Counted from the first letter of the stretch, positions 1 to 9,705 are shown. The stretch: 60,094 nt of DNA from Rikenellaceae bacterium (GCA_900769905.1 CAAGIL010000070.1:1-60094); one strand, 5' to 3'. Notes: generated by a model not told the origin, from the letters alone. Translations and numbers: made by a program.

Positions 1-175
1 CGATAGGCTTTTCCGGCTCTGAAGCCTTGAAGAACTGAACCACAGCACCTATTTCTGATTCCCCGGTGTTTTTGTCATTGATTCTTCCCTTGACTATCGT
101 CTGCGCAGCCTCGGCAGAAGTCAGGGTACCTGCAACGGCTGTCGCAATAATTAGTGTGATGAGCTTTGCTTTCAT
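1..175 (-). CDS. N-terminal part of a secreted or outer-membrane protein (cut by window edge)
   Basis: An ATG at position 175 opens a minus-strand frame that runs off the left edge (58 codons seen). It starts MKAKLITLIIATAVAGTLTS, a clear signal peptide, followed by AQTIVKGRINDKNTGE. This resembles the start of the small beta-sandwich domain (CarboxypepD_reg-like) found at the N-terminus of many Bacteroidota outer-membrane proteins, including TonB-dependent receptors. The rest is outside the window, so the family is not certain. A TAnnTTTG promoter box lies at 191-198, and the terminator at 276-303 separates it from the xylanase operon. Confidence 0.6.
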   Translation of the reverse strand, partial: MKAKLITLIIATAVAGTLTSAEAAQTIVKGRINDKNTGESEIGAVVQFFKASEPEKPI

Positions 176-190
176 ATTCCTGTTTTTCTG

Positions 191-198
191 CAAAGTTA
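191..198 (-). promoter_or_regulatory. Promoter -7 box for the gene starting at 175
   Basis: The minus strand reads TAACTTTG, matching the Bacteroidota -7 consensus TAnnTTTG, 16 nt before the ATG. I see no clear -33 TTTG at the right spacing. Confidence 0.45.
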
Positions 199-275
199 TC
201 ACGGTATCCGTCCCCCTTTCCGTCTTTTCGACCAATGCCCGGGTTTCTTCGATAAATGGAGCAGGCGAGAATAAG

Positions 276-303
276 AAGACCGGCCCTTAGCGGGGCCGGT
301 CTT
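276..303 (-). terminator. Intrinsic terminator of the xylanase operon
   Basis: Perfect 11-bp inverted repeat: AAGACCGGCCC at 276-286 and its complement at 293-303, with a 6-nt loop. It lies 36 bp after the stop of the GH10-CE1 gene on the minus strand. The following minus-strand bases are T-rich (TCTTATTCT) rather than a pure U run. Confidence 0.75.
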
Positions 304-339
304 AGTATATCAGGGCAGAAAGCCCCGTGTGTTTATATG

Positions 340-2484
340 CTATTTGAAGAGCATCGGAGCCATCTGGTAGAGGCAGCGGCGCCAGGTGAGGAACTCGTGG
401 GCCGTGCCTTCAGATACATAGGACTTGGCGTTGTAGCCGGCTGCCTTGAGGGCATCGCCTGCCTTGGTCACGCCTTCAGGATTCTCCTTGCTGCCGCAGC
501 CGATGAATACGCCCTTCACGCCAGTGCCTTCGAGCTCTTCGGGACTGTAGGTACCGCCGCTGAGAAGTCCCCAGTAGCCGAATACCTCAGGCCTGCGCAG
601 GGTGATGGCGTGGGTCTCCATACCTCCCATGGAGAGGCCTGCCATAGCGCGGAACTCCCTCTTTGCCTTGGTCTTGTAGTGTGAGTCGATGTAAGGAACG
701 AGCTCGTCCACAAGCACGGTTTCGAACTCCTTGGCGGTGAAGCCGCCGGCGCGTCCGAATACCACGTCATTGGTCATACCGTAAGTCATCACTACGATGA
801 AAGGCTCAATCTCGCCATTGGCAATCATATTGTCCATAATGAGACCGGCCTTGCCCTGAACCGGCCAGGAGGTCTCGTTCTCGCCCCAACCGTGCTGGAG
901 ATAGAGCACAGGGTACTTCTTGTTCTTGGAAGCATCGTAGGTAGGAGGGGTGTAGACAAAGGCGCGGCGTACCTGCTGGGTGCTTTCTGACCAGAAGAGC
1001 ACCTGCTCCATATTTCCGTGAGGCACGTTCTTCTCGGCGTAGAAGTCCTGGTCGTGGGCCGGGATCTCGATTCCGCTCTCCCAGCGGCAGGAGCCGAAGA
1101 AGAAGCCGGTGCCAGGGTCGTTCATCACGCCGCCGTCAACGGTAAGGTGATAGTAGTGGAAGCCCTCGTCCATAGGACCTGAGGTGGTGCCCCACCAGTA
1201 GCCGTCGTCTCCCTTGTGGAGAACGGTTCCTCCCTGTCCGCCGAGTCCGAGGCTGACGATGACTGAGCTGGCCTTAGGAGCATTGACGCGGAAGCGGGCA
1301 TAACCCTGGGAGTTTACCATAGGATATTCCTGTCCCGGAGCGTTGAATGAAGAAGGCACGAAGTCTTCCTTCACCACGGCGTTGTCCATTGCAGGGTCGA
1401 AATGCTTCACGATGCTGTAAGCCCTCTTAGGCTTGTACTCGGCATCGAAGAGGAGAGGATAGTTGTTGACTCCGAGCCAAGAGTCCTTGTCGCTGAGGTT
1501 CCAGAAGGTAACGTTGTCGATGACGTCGGCGTGCTTGCGGAATACCTTGAAAATCCTGTTGTACTGGTCTTCCTGGAGCACTTTCTCGAAATCGGCAACC
1601 TGGGCTGCACCCTGGTTGAAGCGGAGTCCGCCGCCCATATCCTCGTTGATGCGTATGTCAAGCTCGGTCACGTGGATGTGGTCAACAATCTCTGAATACT
1701 TGCAGAGAGCTGCGTCAACGGCTTCCGGGGTAGGGCCGTAAACATTGTAGTGGCCCTGCATACCGATACCGTCGATAGGAACTCCGGCGTCCTTCATCTT
1801 CTTGACCATATCATAAATCCTCTGGCACTTTCCAGGGTCAGCCTCGTTGTAGTCGTTGTAGAAAAGAAGGGCATCAGGGTCAGCCTCGCGGGCATATTCG
1901 AAAGCCTTGGCAATGAACTCGTCTCCGGCAATCTGGAAGAGAGGGGAGTTGCGGTAAGGGGAAGCCCCCGGCCACCTCTGCTCGTCGGCCATAGCCTCGT
2001 TCACCACGTCCCAGCAATAAACTATATCCTTGTAGCGGGATACGATGGCGTTGATGTGGCTCTTCATATTGGCGAAGAGTTCCTCCTTGGAAAGGAGTTC
2101 CCCCTTCTCGTTCTGATACATCCACTTGCCGATCTGGCTGTGCCATACCAAGCAGTGTCCGCGGAGCTTGATGCCGTTCTGGCGGCAGAAGTCGGCAATC
2201 TTGTCGGCGTCTTCCCAGTTGTACTCTCCCTTTGCAGGCTCGGAAGGTCCCGGTTTCATTGCGTTCTCGGCTGTGATGCTGTTGAATTCCCTCTGGATGA
2301 GGGCAATCTGGGCAGGATCTGCCACGTTGCGGTTGTTCACTGCAACACCTATGGTGAAATAATCCTTGTAGGTGTCCTTGAGTCCGTCCGTAATCGGAGC
2401 CTGGACTCTTCCGCGCGGCTGGGCCGACGCGATTGCGCAGAGTGCTAGCGCTGCTGCGCAGATTGTGGTTTTTAGTGTTCTCAT
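340..2484 (-). CDS. Bifunctional GH10 xylanase / CE1 feruloyl esterase
   Basis: Secreted two-enzyme protein (714 aa) for arabinoxylan breakdown. A signal peptide occupies residues 1-21. A GH10 endo-xylanase domain spans about 30-365, with the probable acid/base Glu163 in DVVNEAM and nucleophile Glu274 in HVTELDI. A small beta-sandwich esterase-associated domain (about 385-480) follows. The C-terminal alpha/beta hydrolase of CE1/esterase-D type (about 490-714) has Ser618 in GLSMGG and His696 in GTAHEF. By family knowledge, such fusions cut the xylan backbone and remove ferulate cross-links. It is the second gene of an operon with the GH43-esterase gene, 18 bp downstream of its stop, and is followed by a strong terminator. 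Function is confident; exact substrate is inferred. Confidence 0.93.
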   Translation of the reverse strand: MRTLKTTICAAALALCAIASAQPRGRVQAPITDGLKDTYKDYFTIGVAVNNRNVADPAQIALIQREFNSITAENAMKPGPSEPAKGEYNWEDADKIADFCRQNGIKLRGHCLVWHSQIGKWMYQNEKGELLSKEELFANMKSHINAIVSRYKDIVYCWDVVNEAMADEQRWPGASPYRNSPLFQIAGDEFIAKAFEYAREADPDALLFYNDYNEADPGKCQRIYDMVKKMKDAGVPIDGIGMQGHYNVYGPTPEAVDAALCKYSEIVDHIHVTELDIRINEDMGGGLRFNQGAAQVADFEKVLQEDQYNRIFKVFRKHADVIDNVTFWNLSDKDSWLGVNNYPLLFDAEYKPKRAYSIVKHFDPAMDNAVVKEDFVPSSFNAPGQEYPMVNSQGYARFRVNAPKASSVIVSLGLGGQGGTVLHKGDDGYWWGTTSGPMDEGFHYYHLTVDGGVMNDPGTGFFFGSCRWESGIEIPAHDQDFYAEKNVPHGNMEQVLFWSESTQQVRRAFVYTPPTYDASKNKKYPVLYLQHGWGENETSWPVQGKAGLIMDNMIANGEIEPFIVVMTYGMTNDVVFGRAGGFTAKEFETVLVDELVPYIDSHYKTKAKREFRAMAGLSMGGMETHAITLRRPEVFGYWGLLSGGTYSPEELEGTGVKGVFIGCGSKENPEGVTKAGDALKAAGYNAKSYVSEGTAHEFLTWRRCLYQMAPMLFK

Positions 2485-2502
2485 GATAATTATGGTAATG
2501 AG

Positions 2503-5388
2503 TTATCTTCTCTGCATTCTGAATTTGCTCTCGATGCTCCAGCCCGGTCTCTGAAGGATTCCCGGGTTCTCGCCCATAAAGAAGCTCATTGCGCTCCTGT
2601 CTCCCTTGAGCATAAGATCCAGCCACTTGAGGGCTACTACGGAGAATTCTCCTCCGTGCACCTGCCCGTAGGTGCCGCCGTGGCCTACAGGATAGTTGAC
2701 CATAATGGCTGGCACGTGGTTGATTCTGTTGAAGTCATCGGAACCGTTGACATAGGCTATGTCCTCCTTGCCTCCGAGTATGTAGATGACCGGAGTGTGA
2801 ATCTTCGAGAGTTCATCCTTGTGAGGCATAGGCATTCCCGGCATTGCCGCCGAAGTATCGGTGAAGAGTCCGCTGTTGCAGATCATAAGGGCCTTCAAAC
2901 GGGGGTCTCCCGCGTTGGAGAGGGTCTGGAGTCCGCCGCAGGACATTCCGGCAGCTGCTATGTTCTTGAGGTCCAGCTTGTTGAAGTAAGGGCTTGCCGG
3001 GTCGGCATTCACCTTCTCGGCCCAGTCTATACCCTCAATCTGCTGCTCGGAAGAGGATGAACCGTAGTCCTGGCGGCCCGGCTCAGGAAGGTATCCGGTA
3101 GCGACCACGACATATCCGTGGGATGCGATTTCGTTGAGGAAGTTCATATGCTCCCAAGGGGAGTTCCTGCAGGCTCCGTTGCCCCATACAATCACAGGAA
3201 GCGGCTTGTTCTTGCCGAATGCCGAAAGGTCGGCAGGACGGAAGATGGTGTGGGCCTCGAGTCCCGGCTCGGTCACCATAATCGCCTTGTAAGGACCGCT
3301 GCCGCCGTCCTCCACGATGCGTATTGCATCAAAGGTCTCGTTTGCAGTCTTGAATACTATGCTGTAATTCTTGACCACGCCCCTGTAATCGCACTTCACC
3401 AGAGCCTTGCCGTACTTGGTGTCAGCCTGGGTGATGCTGATTTTCACTTCAGGATTGCTGCACTCGGCGCTGACTACAGGAATTGCGTTGCCCGCTGCAG
3501 GAAGACCTGCTTCGAGCTCGTAGTTGTTGTAGCCTGTGTAACCGTTCTCGCGGCTGAAGCGTACAGGGGTTGCCGGCATTGCAACTGACTTGCCGTTCAC
3601 CCTGATGTCCACCTTCGGCACCTCAGGGAAGTCGATGTCCTGCTTCTTGTTGCTGAATCCGAGGCCGTGAAGCACGCATACGTTCTCGTCCTCGCCCTCG
3701 GCGATGAGGTAGATGGCATGCTTGCCGCCGAGCTTGTCCACGTATTTTGAGACGTCGGCAGTGAACTTCAGCATCTTGCGCGGAGCCCTTGCCGGAACCT
3801 CGATTTCAGCAATCTGCCTGCCTTTCCAGGTGTCGTTGGCCCAAGGTCCGTCAAGCATTACCTTGATTTTGAATGCCTTGCCGCTGCGTGGGGTGAGGAA
3901 GAGGTTGATGGCTGTCTTGTCGCCGGCTCTGGTTCCCCTGAAAGGCTTGAGACCCTTCTGAGCCTTGGAAAGCCCGCCGAAACCGAAGTATTTGAAGCCC
4001 ACGATGTCGCCGTTGTCCATAACGACATCCATATTGTTGTCCCAAATGTCCCAGCTGTCCTGGAGGGCGTTGTTGTTGGAGAAGTAGCAGGCGTATCCGG
4101 CTGAGTAATATTTGAACGGATCCAGACCATAGATCTGGAAGCCTTCGGAAGTAACTTCAGCTCCGGTATATACATCACCGTTGGCTGCGGCTGCCTCCCA
4201 TTTGCCGTCCTTTGCATAAGGATTGTAGCCGCGGATTACCACCTGGCCGCCTTCTGCAACCGGCTTCTCGTCCCACTCGATGGTGACCGGAGCCACCATT
4301 GCCTGGCGTGCGAAGCCGAAACCGCGAGGAGGACGGTGGTAGAACACGTACCACTGGCCGTTGATTTCCTGGAGGCTGCCGTGGGTGTTGTGGCCGAAAT
4401 TGGTGGTTTCAAGGGCGCTGCCGTCCCTGTTCGGAACAACGCCGCGGGAGTCAACGAGCACGCCGCCGCTGCGCCAAGGTCCGAGAGGGGAGTCTCCGTA
4501 AGCGTAGCGCAGGGTGGAGTTGGAGCTGCTGAGGCCGTAATCAGGTCCGGAATAGCCGGAGAAGATCATAAGGAACTTGTTGCCCACCTTCCTGATGGAT
4601 GAGGCTTCATAGAAATTGAACTCGCCTGGGTTCTGGCCGCTGTAGAGGGCAGGGTAGGTGGTGCCCTCAGGATCCCTGACCACCCCGTAACGGGCGCTGG
4701 CCGGGATGAAGTATGGGCGGGCCTTGGTGCCCGGACGCACGGAATACATGGTATTCTGGTCCAGTTCGGCGGCAGTGGACATCTGGTATCCCCAGAAAGC
4801 GTAGGCCCTGAACCCGATCTTGTAATCAGGATCTGAAGGGTCGGTGATCTGCTCTACGTACACGGAAGGGTCGAAGCCTATGCAGCTTCCCTCGGTGGTG
4901 CGTCTTCCGTCAGGGGTGAGGTTGATCGGGGTGAAAGGTCCGTCAGGACGGCTGCCCTTGCATACAAGCGGCTCGCGGTTGGCACCGCGGCTGTGCGGGT
5001 AGAGGTAATATTCCCTGGTCCCGTCCGGAAGATTGACTTCCACGAGATCCGGGGCAAACATGGTATCCCACTGACCGTCAACCTGATAGGTGAAGATAGG
5101 GCCCTCGTCTCTCCAGTCGGTGAGATCTTCCACCGGAGCTGACCACATCCTGATGTCGGCACCGCAGTATGCCTTGTACTCAAGGTCGTGCGAGCCGATG
5201 ATGTAGGCGCGGTACTTGCCCGGGTTGTCCGGGTCTTCAAATACGCGGGGTTCTCCGTCCGGGAGGTGCTCCCAGAGGGGCAGGTAAGGATTGCCCGTGC
5301 CGACAGGAGTCTGGGCCGATGCCTTCACCGAGAGGTTGAGCACAAGCGCTAGACTTGCCGCAGAACAAAACAGTTTTTTTAGTGTCAT
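2503..5388 (-). CDS. GH43-like glycosidase fused to a serine esterase
   Basis: Secreted 961-aa protein with a signal peptide (1-26). Residues about 30-390 form a five-bladed propeller like GH43 (FAPDLVEV near 111-118, plus repeated blade motifs), suggesting arabinofuranosidase or xylosidase activity. Residues about 395-580 look like a beta-sandwich carbohydrate-binding region, then an Ig-like linker (about 590-685). The C-terminus (about 695-961) is an alpha/beta hydrolase with nucleophile Ser816 in GMSCGG, probable Asp876 (GGKEDIAY) and His903 (VGHGG). Propeller plus esterase suggests removal of arabinose and ester side groups from xylan, working with the GH10-CE1 enzyme next door. No SusC/SusD pair is visible. 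The GH43 assignment is by pattern only. Confidence 0.85.
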   Translation of the reverse strand: MTLKKLFCSAASLALVLNLSVKASAQTPVGTGNPYLPLWEHLPDGEPRVFEDPDNPGKYRAYIIGSHDLEYKAYCGADIRMWSAPVEDLTDWRDEGPIFTYQVDGQWDTMFAPDLVEVNLPDGTREYYLYPHSRGANREPLVCKGSRPDGPFTPINLTPDGRRTTEGSCIGFDPSVYVEQITDPSDPDYKIGFRAYAFWGYQMSTAAELDQNTMYSVRPGTKARPYFIPASARYGVVRDPEGTTYPALYSGQNPGEFNFYEASSIRKVGNKFLMIFSGYSGPDYGLSSSNSTLRYAYGDSPLGPWRSGGVLVDSRGVVPNRDGSALETTNFGHNTHGSLQEINGQWYVFYHRPPRGFGFARQAMVAPVTIEWDEKPVAEGGQVVIRGYNPYAKDGKWEAAAANGDVYTGAEVTSEGFQIYGLDPFKYYSAGYACYFSNNNALQDSWDIWDNNMDVVMDNGDIVGFKYFGFGGLSKAQKGLKPFRGTRAGDKTAINLFLTPRSGKAFKIKVMLDGPWANDTWKGRQIAEIEVPARAPRKMLKFTADVSKYVDKLGGKHAIYLIAEGEDENVCVLHGLGFSNKKQDIDFPEVPKVDIRVNGKSVAMPATPVRFSRENGYTGYNNYELEAGLPAAGNAIPVVSAECSNPEVKISITQADTKYGKALVKCDYRGVVKNYSIVFKTANETFDAIRIVEDGGSGPYKAIMVTEPGLEAHTIFRPADLSAFGKNKPLPVIVWGNGACRNSPWEHMNFLNEIASHGYVVVATGYLPEPGRQDYGSSSSEQQIEGIDWAEKVNADPASPYFNKLDLKNIAAAGMSCGGLQTLSNAGDPRLKALMICNSGLFTDTSAAMPGMPMPHKDELSKIHTPVIYILGGKEDIAYVNGSDDFNRINHVPAIMVNYPVGHGGTYGQVHGGEFSVVALKWLDLMLKGDRSAMSFFMGENPGILQRPGWSIESKFRMQRR

Positions 5389-5523
5389 ATCAATATTGAT
5401 TAATTAGTAAGTCCGGTGTACTATACAAAATTAAGAAGAAGCCTCAAGATTGGCAATAGTCAAATTAAATTCTTAATTTTGAAAGGCGAAAATGACATTA
5501 TTTTAAAAATATTGGTTACAGAA

Positions 5524-6450
5524 ATGAAAATTGTTTTTCTTGATGCTTCCACTTTGGGCTCTACGCCGATGGAAGAAATCAGCTCTCTTGGCGAATTTGT
5601 GTCATATCCTGTCAGCAGTCCGGAGCAGGCGAGACAGCGTGTGTCCGACTGCGAAGTGCTGATAATAAACAAGGTGAAGGTGGATGCTGCCCTGATGGAT
5701 TGCGCCCCGAAGCTGAGGCTGATATGCGAGGCAGCGACCGGAGTGAACAACATAGACCTGGAAGCGGCGCAGGAGAGGGGAATAAAGGTGAGAAATGTGG
5801 CCGGATACTCCACCGACGCAGTGGTGCAGGCGAGCTTCACCCACCTGCTGTCAATACTCGGATCGGCGGCGTACTTCGACCGTTTCGTCAAAGACGGGAG
5901 CTACAGCCGTTGCGGCATCTTTACCGATGTGAGCAGACCTTTCCCGGAGCTGGCCGGCAAAACTATGGGAATAATAGGCATGGGCAATATAGGCAGCCGG
6001 GTCGCCAAGGTGGCGCAGGCCTTCGGGATGAAGGTGGTATATTATTCTACCTCAGGCACTTCGCATTGCAAGGAGTACCCGAGCCTGAGCCTGGAAGAGT
6101 TGCTGGCAGAGAGTGATGTGGTGAGCATACACGCACCCCTGAACGAGCGCACGGCGAACCTGATAGGGGAGGCGGAACTCAGCAGGATGAAGCCGAGTGC
6201 GGTGCTGCTCAACCTGGGCCGCGGAGGCATAGTGAACGAGGCGGCGCTGGCAAAGGCCGTGGATGAAGGCATCATAGCCGGAGCAGGGCTCGACGTTTAT
6301 ACGGTGGAGCCGCTTCCGGAAGACAATCCGCTGATGAAGGTCAGGCACCCGGAGAGATTCAGCTTCTCTCCTCACAGCGCCTGGGCGAGCAGGGAAGCCC
6401 TCCTTAGACTTGTCGCCGGCGTGGCGAAGAACATAAGGGAAAACGCCTAG
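5524..6450 (+). CDS. D-2-hydroxyacid dehydrogenase (NAD-dependent)
   Basis: 308 aa, cytosolic oxidoreductase of the D-lactate/phosphoglycerate/glycerate dehydrogenase family. The Rossmann motif GMGNIGSRVAK, the NLGRGGIVNE segment with the catalytic Arg, a Glu in the YTVEPLPEDNP region and the catalytic His in SPHSAWAS are all present. I start at the ATG at 5524 (MKIVFLDAST), because an earlier in-frame ATG at 5416 would add 36 residues with no family counterpart. The substrate (glycerate, hydroxypyruvate or other) cannot be told. It is divergent from the xylan operon and overlaps the convergent barrel gene by 4 bp. Confidence 0.88.
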   Translation: MKIVFLDASTLGSTPMEEISSLGEFVSYPVSSPEQARQRVSDCEVLIINKVKVDAALMDCAPKLRLICEAATGVNNIDLEAAQERGIKVRNVAGYSTDAVVQASFTHLLSILGSAAYFDRFVKDGSYSRCGIFTDVSRPFPELAGKTMGIIGMGNIGSRVAKVAQAFGMKVVYYSTSGTSHCKEYPSLSLEELLAESDVVSIHAPLNERTANLIGEAELSRMKPSAVLLNLGRGGIVNEAALAKAVDEGIIAGAGLDVYTVEPLPEDNPLMKVRHPERFSFSPHSAWASREALLRLVAGVAKNIRENA

Positions 6451-7829
6451 AAAAGGTAACCCGTGTTTATGTAGAATGCTCCGGGGCCGTCCTGCCTGTA
6501 GAGTGGGGAGGTCCTGGAGTAAAAGTTTGATATGGGGGTGCCGTATTCGAAGGCTACGATGAAATTCTCGTTCATTATGAAACGCAGACCGGCACCGACC
6601 GTGATGTGAGGCAGGTCGCTTTTCTGACCCTTGGCCATATATGCCTCGTAATCAGCCCTGTACATTTCGTCTCCCTTGAAGCTCATATCGCGTCCGCGGG
6701 TGACCATTGCACCGTCGCTGAAGGCGTTGAGCGCGAAGGAGATGTTCTGCCTGAAGGCCTGGAAGCTAACGAAACGCCACCTGAGTTCAGCGGTGTAACT
6801 TGCTATGTCAAGGCCGAAAACCCTGTCCCTTAAAAGGCCGCGCGCGGTGCGGTATCCTCCGAATCCGTCCCTGTCGTAGAAGTCGCCCATTACGGTGATG
6901 TACGGCAGGACATAGAATGGAGCATTGCCCATAGTGCCTTCGTAGTTCAAGCGGTACGCGAAGGTGAGCACGTTGTTCTTTATTATGGGAAGGTAGTGCC
7001 TGAAGGTCGCCGAATAGCGGTAGTGCGGGTTTTTCGTACCCAGCCACCTTGGCGCTGCAGTGAGGTGGGTTTCAGCCCAGATTCCGCTTGTAGGGGCACC
7101 TTCCTTGTCGCGGCTGTCGTACACCATACCCATTCTGATGCTGCTGGTGATGCCTCCGTCCGCTTCCTCCGGGGAAATCAGTCCCCAGTTGAGGTAATTC
7201 TCGAAGAGCGTGCTCTGGCTGTCCGGGAAGATGTTGTAGTCCTCCTTGCCCTTGTTGATGCTGTTTCTGTCAATGGGGGCTTCCTTGAAGTAGCTGAAAT
7301 GGTATCCCAGCTCCCATTTGAGATGCTTGTTTATCTTGCCTATGAAGTCGGACTTGGCAATTATCTGCACCCTGCTGTTCTTGTAGAAGGGGCTGAAGAG
7401 GTAGTTGTCGGGGTTCTGGGCCGTCTTGTTGTCCTTGCCGAGCTGTATCCTCTCGTAATCATAGTATGAGCCGTAGCCGTTGAAGCCCAGGAAGTCCATA
7501 GCCTTGTCCACTGTGGCGAAAACGGCTGAGGACCATCTCACACCGGGTATAAGGGTCTTGTCGTCATAGCTTATGACATATAACTGGGAGCCTTTGGTAA
7601 AAAAGGAAGCTTCAAGATAGAGCTTGGAGTTGTAGTTTGGGTAGTTGCTTCCGTCGCCGAAATTGAAGACATTCAGCAGAGCCCCGTACTGGAAGCCCTT
7701 GTCCGCGTCGAATGCCACGGCCGGAAGTGGTCCCAGATTGATGCCCGTCTTGACATTTTCAGTCTTTTGGGCCCTTGCCGCCTGGGACAGGAGCAGCAGA
7801 ATGACGGTTGCGCACAGAATTCTTTTCAT
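6447..7829 (-). CDS. Omp85/BamA-like outer-membrane beta-barrel protein
   Basis: 460 aa with a signal peptide (1-20) and then mostly alternating amphipathic beta-strands, ending in an aromatic residue (NTGYLF), as outer-membrane barrels do. The segment FGGYRTARGLLRDRV resembles the conserved loop of the Omp85 surface-antigen barrel (BamA/TamA C-terminus). No POTRA domains are seen, so this is a barrel-only member like those often called BamA/TamA family in Bacteroidota. Its ATG overlaps the stop of the upstream acyltransferase (ATGA), so the two are probably translationally coupled. Client or ligand is unknown. Confidence 0.75.
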   Translation of the reverse strand: MKRILCATVILLLLSQAARAQKTENVKTGINLGPLPAVAFDADKGFQYGALLNVFNFGDGSNYPNYNSKLYLEASFFTKGSQLYVISYDDKTLIPGVRWSSAVFATVDKAMDFLGFNGYGSYYDYERIQLGKDNKTAQNPDNYLFSPFYKNSRVQIIAKSDFIGKINKHLKWELGYHFSYFKEAPIDRNSINKGKEDYNIFPDSQSTLFENYLNWGLISPEEADGGITSSIRMGMVYDSRDKEGAPTSGIWAETHLTAAPRWLGTKNPHYRYSATFRHYLPIIKNNVLTFAYRLNYEGTMGNAPFYVLPYITVMGDFYDRDGFGGYRTARGLLRDRVFGLDIASYTAELRWRFVSFQAFRQNISFALNAFSDGAMVTRGRDMSFKGDEMYRADYEAYMAKGQKSDLPHITVGAGLRFIMNENFIVAFEYGTPISNFYSRTSPLYRQDGPGAFYINTGYLF

Positions 7830-8758
7830 TTGCGTAAATCTTCTAAAATATTGACATAGAGTTTCATAAGGTATGAATAGACAAATTGGAAAGGAACGAA
7901 GACAGGGAGGAGAAGACGCACTGCAAAATATACTGTGTGAGTCCAGGCCTTGTCCTTGAAGTTCCTCAGAATGAGCTCAGCCGTGAGCCATATTGGCGCG
8001 GCAAGAATAGCGAAAGGCAGGAAGACAGGGAGGCTGAGAATGGCCAGAAGCATCCTGGGAATCAGATACTTGTGGCTTCTTTCGGGAATCTTGCCTATCA
8101 TGGACATATCCGTGTCCCTGAGCCAGGTGCAGAGTTCCCTGTAATTGATGAACTCCGTCCTGTCGGAATGCTGCTCTAAATATTCGTTGAGTTCCAGAGG
8201 CTTGCCGATTGATATTGTGGCCCTGCCGGTCTGTCGGAAGAAGTATTCGTAATCCACTCCTATCGGGACTATCCACATCTTTTTCCCCGTCCTCTCCGCG
8301 GCCATCTTTGCAATCCTGAATATGCCTTTTTTTACCGGCATCATACCTCTCTCGGCCCTGTGGGCTCCTTCCGCATACAGCGTGAAAGGCACGCCCTTGT
8401 CGAGACATTCGATAATCTGGTCGTAAGTATCGAGGTTCGTGGCCACTGCATTGAGCCCGTCCCTTTCCCTGGCAATAGGGAGTATGCGCAGGAAATGCAG
8501 GATGTCGGATATGGTTTTTCCCTTCTGGAATATGTCATAACGGGCCCCGAAAGCCACAGGCTTCTTGCGTATGAGAAGTATCATCAAAGGGTCTATGAGG
8601 GCCGCACAGTGGTTGGGGGCATACATGACCATTCCGTCCTCCGGCAGGTTCTCGCGTCCGTTGATCTTTACGGAAGAGAAAAGCGAACGTGTGGTGAAAT
8701 CGACGTAGTATCTGAGTATGTCGTAAGCCTTGTTTGGCTCCCAAATTTTAAAAGCCAT
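7826..8758 (-). CDS. 1-acylglycerol-3-phosphate acyltransferase-like protein (PlsC family)
   Basis: 310 aa. The acyltransferase block NHCAALIDP provides the HX4D active site, and YAEGAHR matches the EGTRS-type substrate-binding block. Hydrophobic segments near residues 215-300 suggest membrane association at the C-terminus. The family transfers acyl chains to phospholipid or ornithine-lipid precursors; the acceptor here is not determined. It is the middle gene of a three-gene minus-strand unit, 2 bp after the BASS transporter and overlapping the Omp85-like gene by 4 bp. Confidence 0.82.
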   Translation of the reverse strand: MAFKIWEPNKAYDILRYYVDFTTRSLFSSVKINGRENLPEDGMVMYAPNHCAALIDPLMILLIRKKPVAFGARYDIFQKGKTISDILHFLRILPIARERDGLNAVATNLDTYDQIIECLDKGVPFTLYAEGAHRAERGMMPVKKGIFRIAKMAAERTGKKMWIVPIGVDYEYFFRQTGRATISIGKPLELNEYLEQHSDRTEFINYRELCTWLRDTDMSMIGKIPERSHKYLIPRMLLAILSLPVFLPFAILAAPIWLTAELILRNFKDKAWTHTVYFAVRLLLPVFVPFQFVYSYLMKLYVNILEDLRK

Positions 8759-8760
8759 AA

Positions 8761-9705
8761 TTAATTGATTTTCTTAATATTAAATATTCCGCATACGGCG
8801 AGTCCGCTGATGATGTGCCAAATGCCCCACCAGGCCGTGATGACCAGGGTGCCTCCGTGGGGAGGGAAGGTATCGAATATGGAGGTGCCGAGCAGGAGCA
8901 CCAGACCCAGTCCGCTGTTCTGTATTCCGGTCTCGATGGTGAGCGTGCGTCTGTCCCTGGCAGGGAGCTTGAATGCGCTCGCTGTCCCGAAACCTATGAG
9001 CAGTGCCAGCAGGTTGTGGATCAGGACGACCGGGAATATATATTTGATGCACTTGAGAAAGGCATCAATGTTCCCGGCGAAGGAAAGCACAACCATTGCT
9101 ATGAAGAAGAGTATGCTGAACCATTGGAAAGGTTTCTTTAGCTTCTCAGCCAGTTTCGGGAAATAGTGCGCGGTCAGCACGCCGAGCACGAGCGGGATTC
9201 CCAGGAGTATGAATATGGTCTTGAACACGTCCCAGAGCGGTATGCCGAGCTGAGGCACCTCGCCGGCGATGTTCGCAAACCTGAGGTAAAGGTTGCCGTA
9301 GAGCCAGAAATTGAACGGGGTGGTGAAAATGGCAAGGGCCGTGCTGATGGCGGTGAGGCTGACCGAGAGCTCAATATTGGCCTTGGACAGGGAAGAAATG
9401 AAGTTGGAGATATTCCCTCCCGGACAGGAGGCAACCAGTATCATACCCATGGCCATAGTCCAGCTGATGCTGTTCCCGAAGGCCAGGGCAAGCAGGAAGG
9501 TGAAGAGGGGAAGCAGCACCATCTGACAAACGAAGCCGAGAATCACGGATTTCGGTTTCGCGAATACATCAATGAACATCCTCGGCCGTATGCCCAGGGC
9601 AACCCCGAACATTACGAACGCCAGCACTATGTTGATGGTATTCATCCCACCGGCATTGAGCGTGACGTTGATGCTGTCAATTGCAGCAGCGGTTTCAGGT
9701 CTCAT
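8761..9705 (-). CDS. Bile acid:sodium symporter family (BASS) transporter
   Basis: 314 aa integral membrane protein with about nine or ten hydrophobic helices. Two family landmarks are visible: the SCPGGNISNF segment in the first half and ETGIQNSGLGLVLLL in the second half, which are the crossover regions binding sodium and substrate in the SBF/BASS family. Family members carry bile acids, pantoate, pyruvate or other organic anions, so the substrate is open. It is the first gene of a transcription unit with the acyltransferase and the barrel; a TATCTTTG promoter box is at 9730-9737. Confidence 0.88.
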   Translation of the reverse strand: MRPETAAAIDSINVTLNAGGMNTINIVLAFVMFGVALGIRPRMFIDVFAKPKSVILGFVCQMVLLPLFTFLLALAFGNSISWTMAMGMILVASCPGGNISNFISSLSKANIELSVSLTAISTALAIFTTPFNFWLYGNLYLRFANIAGEVPQLGIPLWDVFKTIFILLGIPLVLGVLTAHYFPKLAEKLKKPFQWFSILFFIAMVVLSFAGNIDAFLKCIKYIFPVVLIHNLLALLIGFGTASAFKLPARDRRTLTIETGIQNSGLGLVLLLGTSIFDTFPPHGGTLVITAWWGIWHIISGLAVCGIFNIKKIN

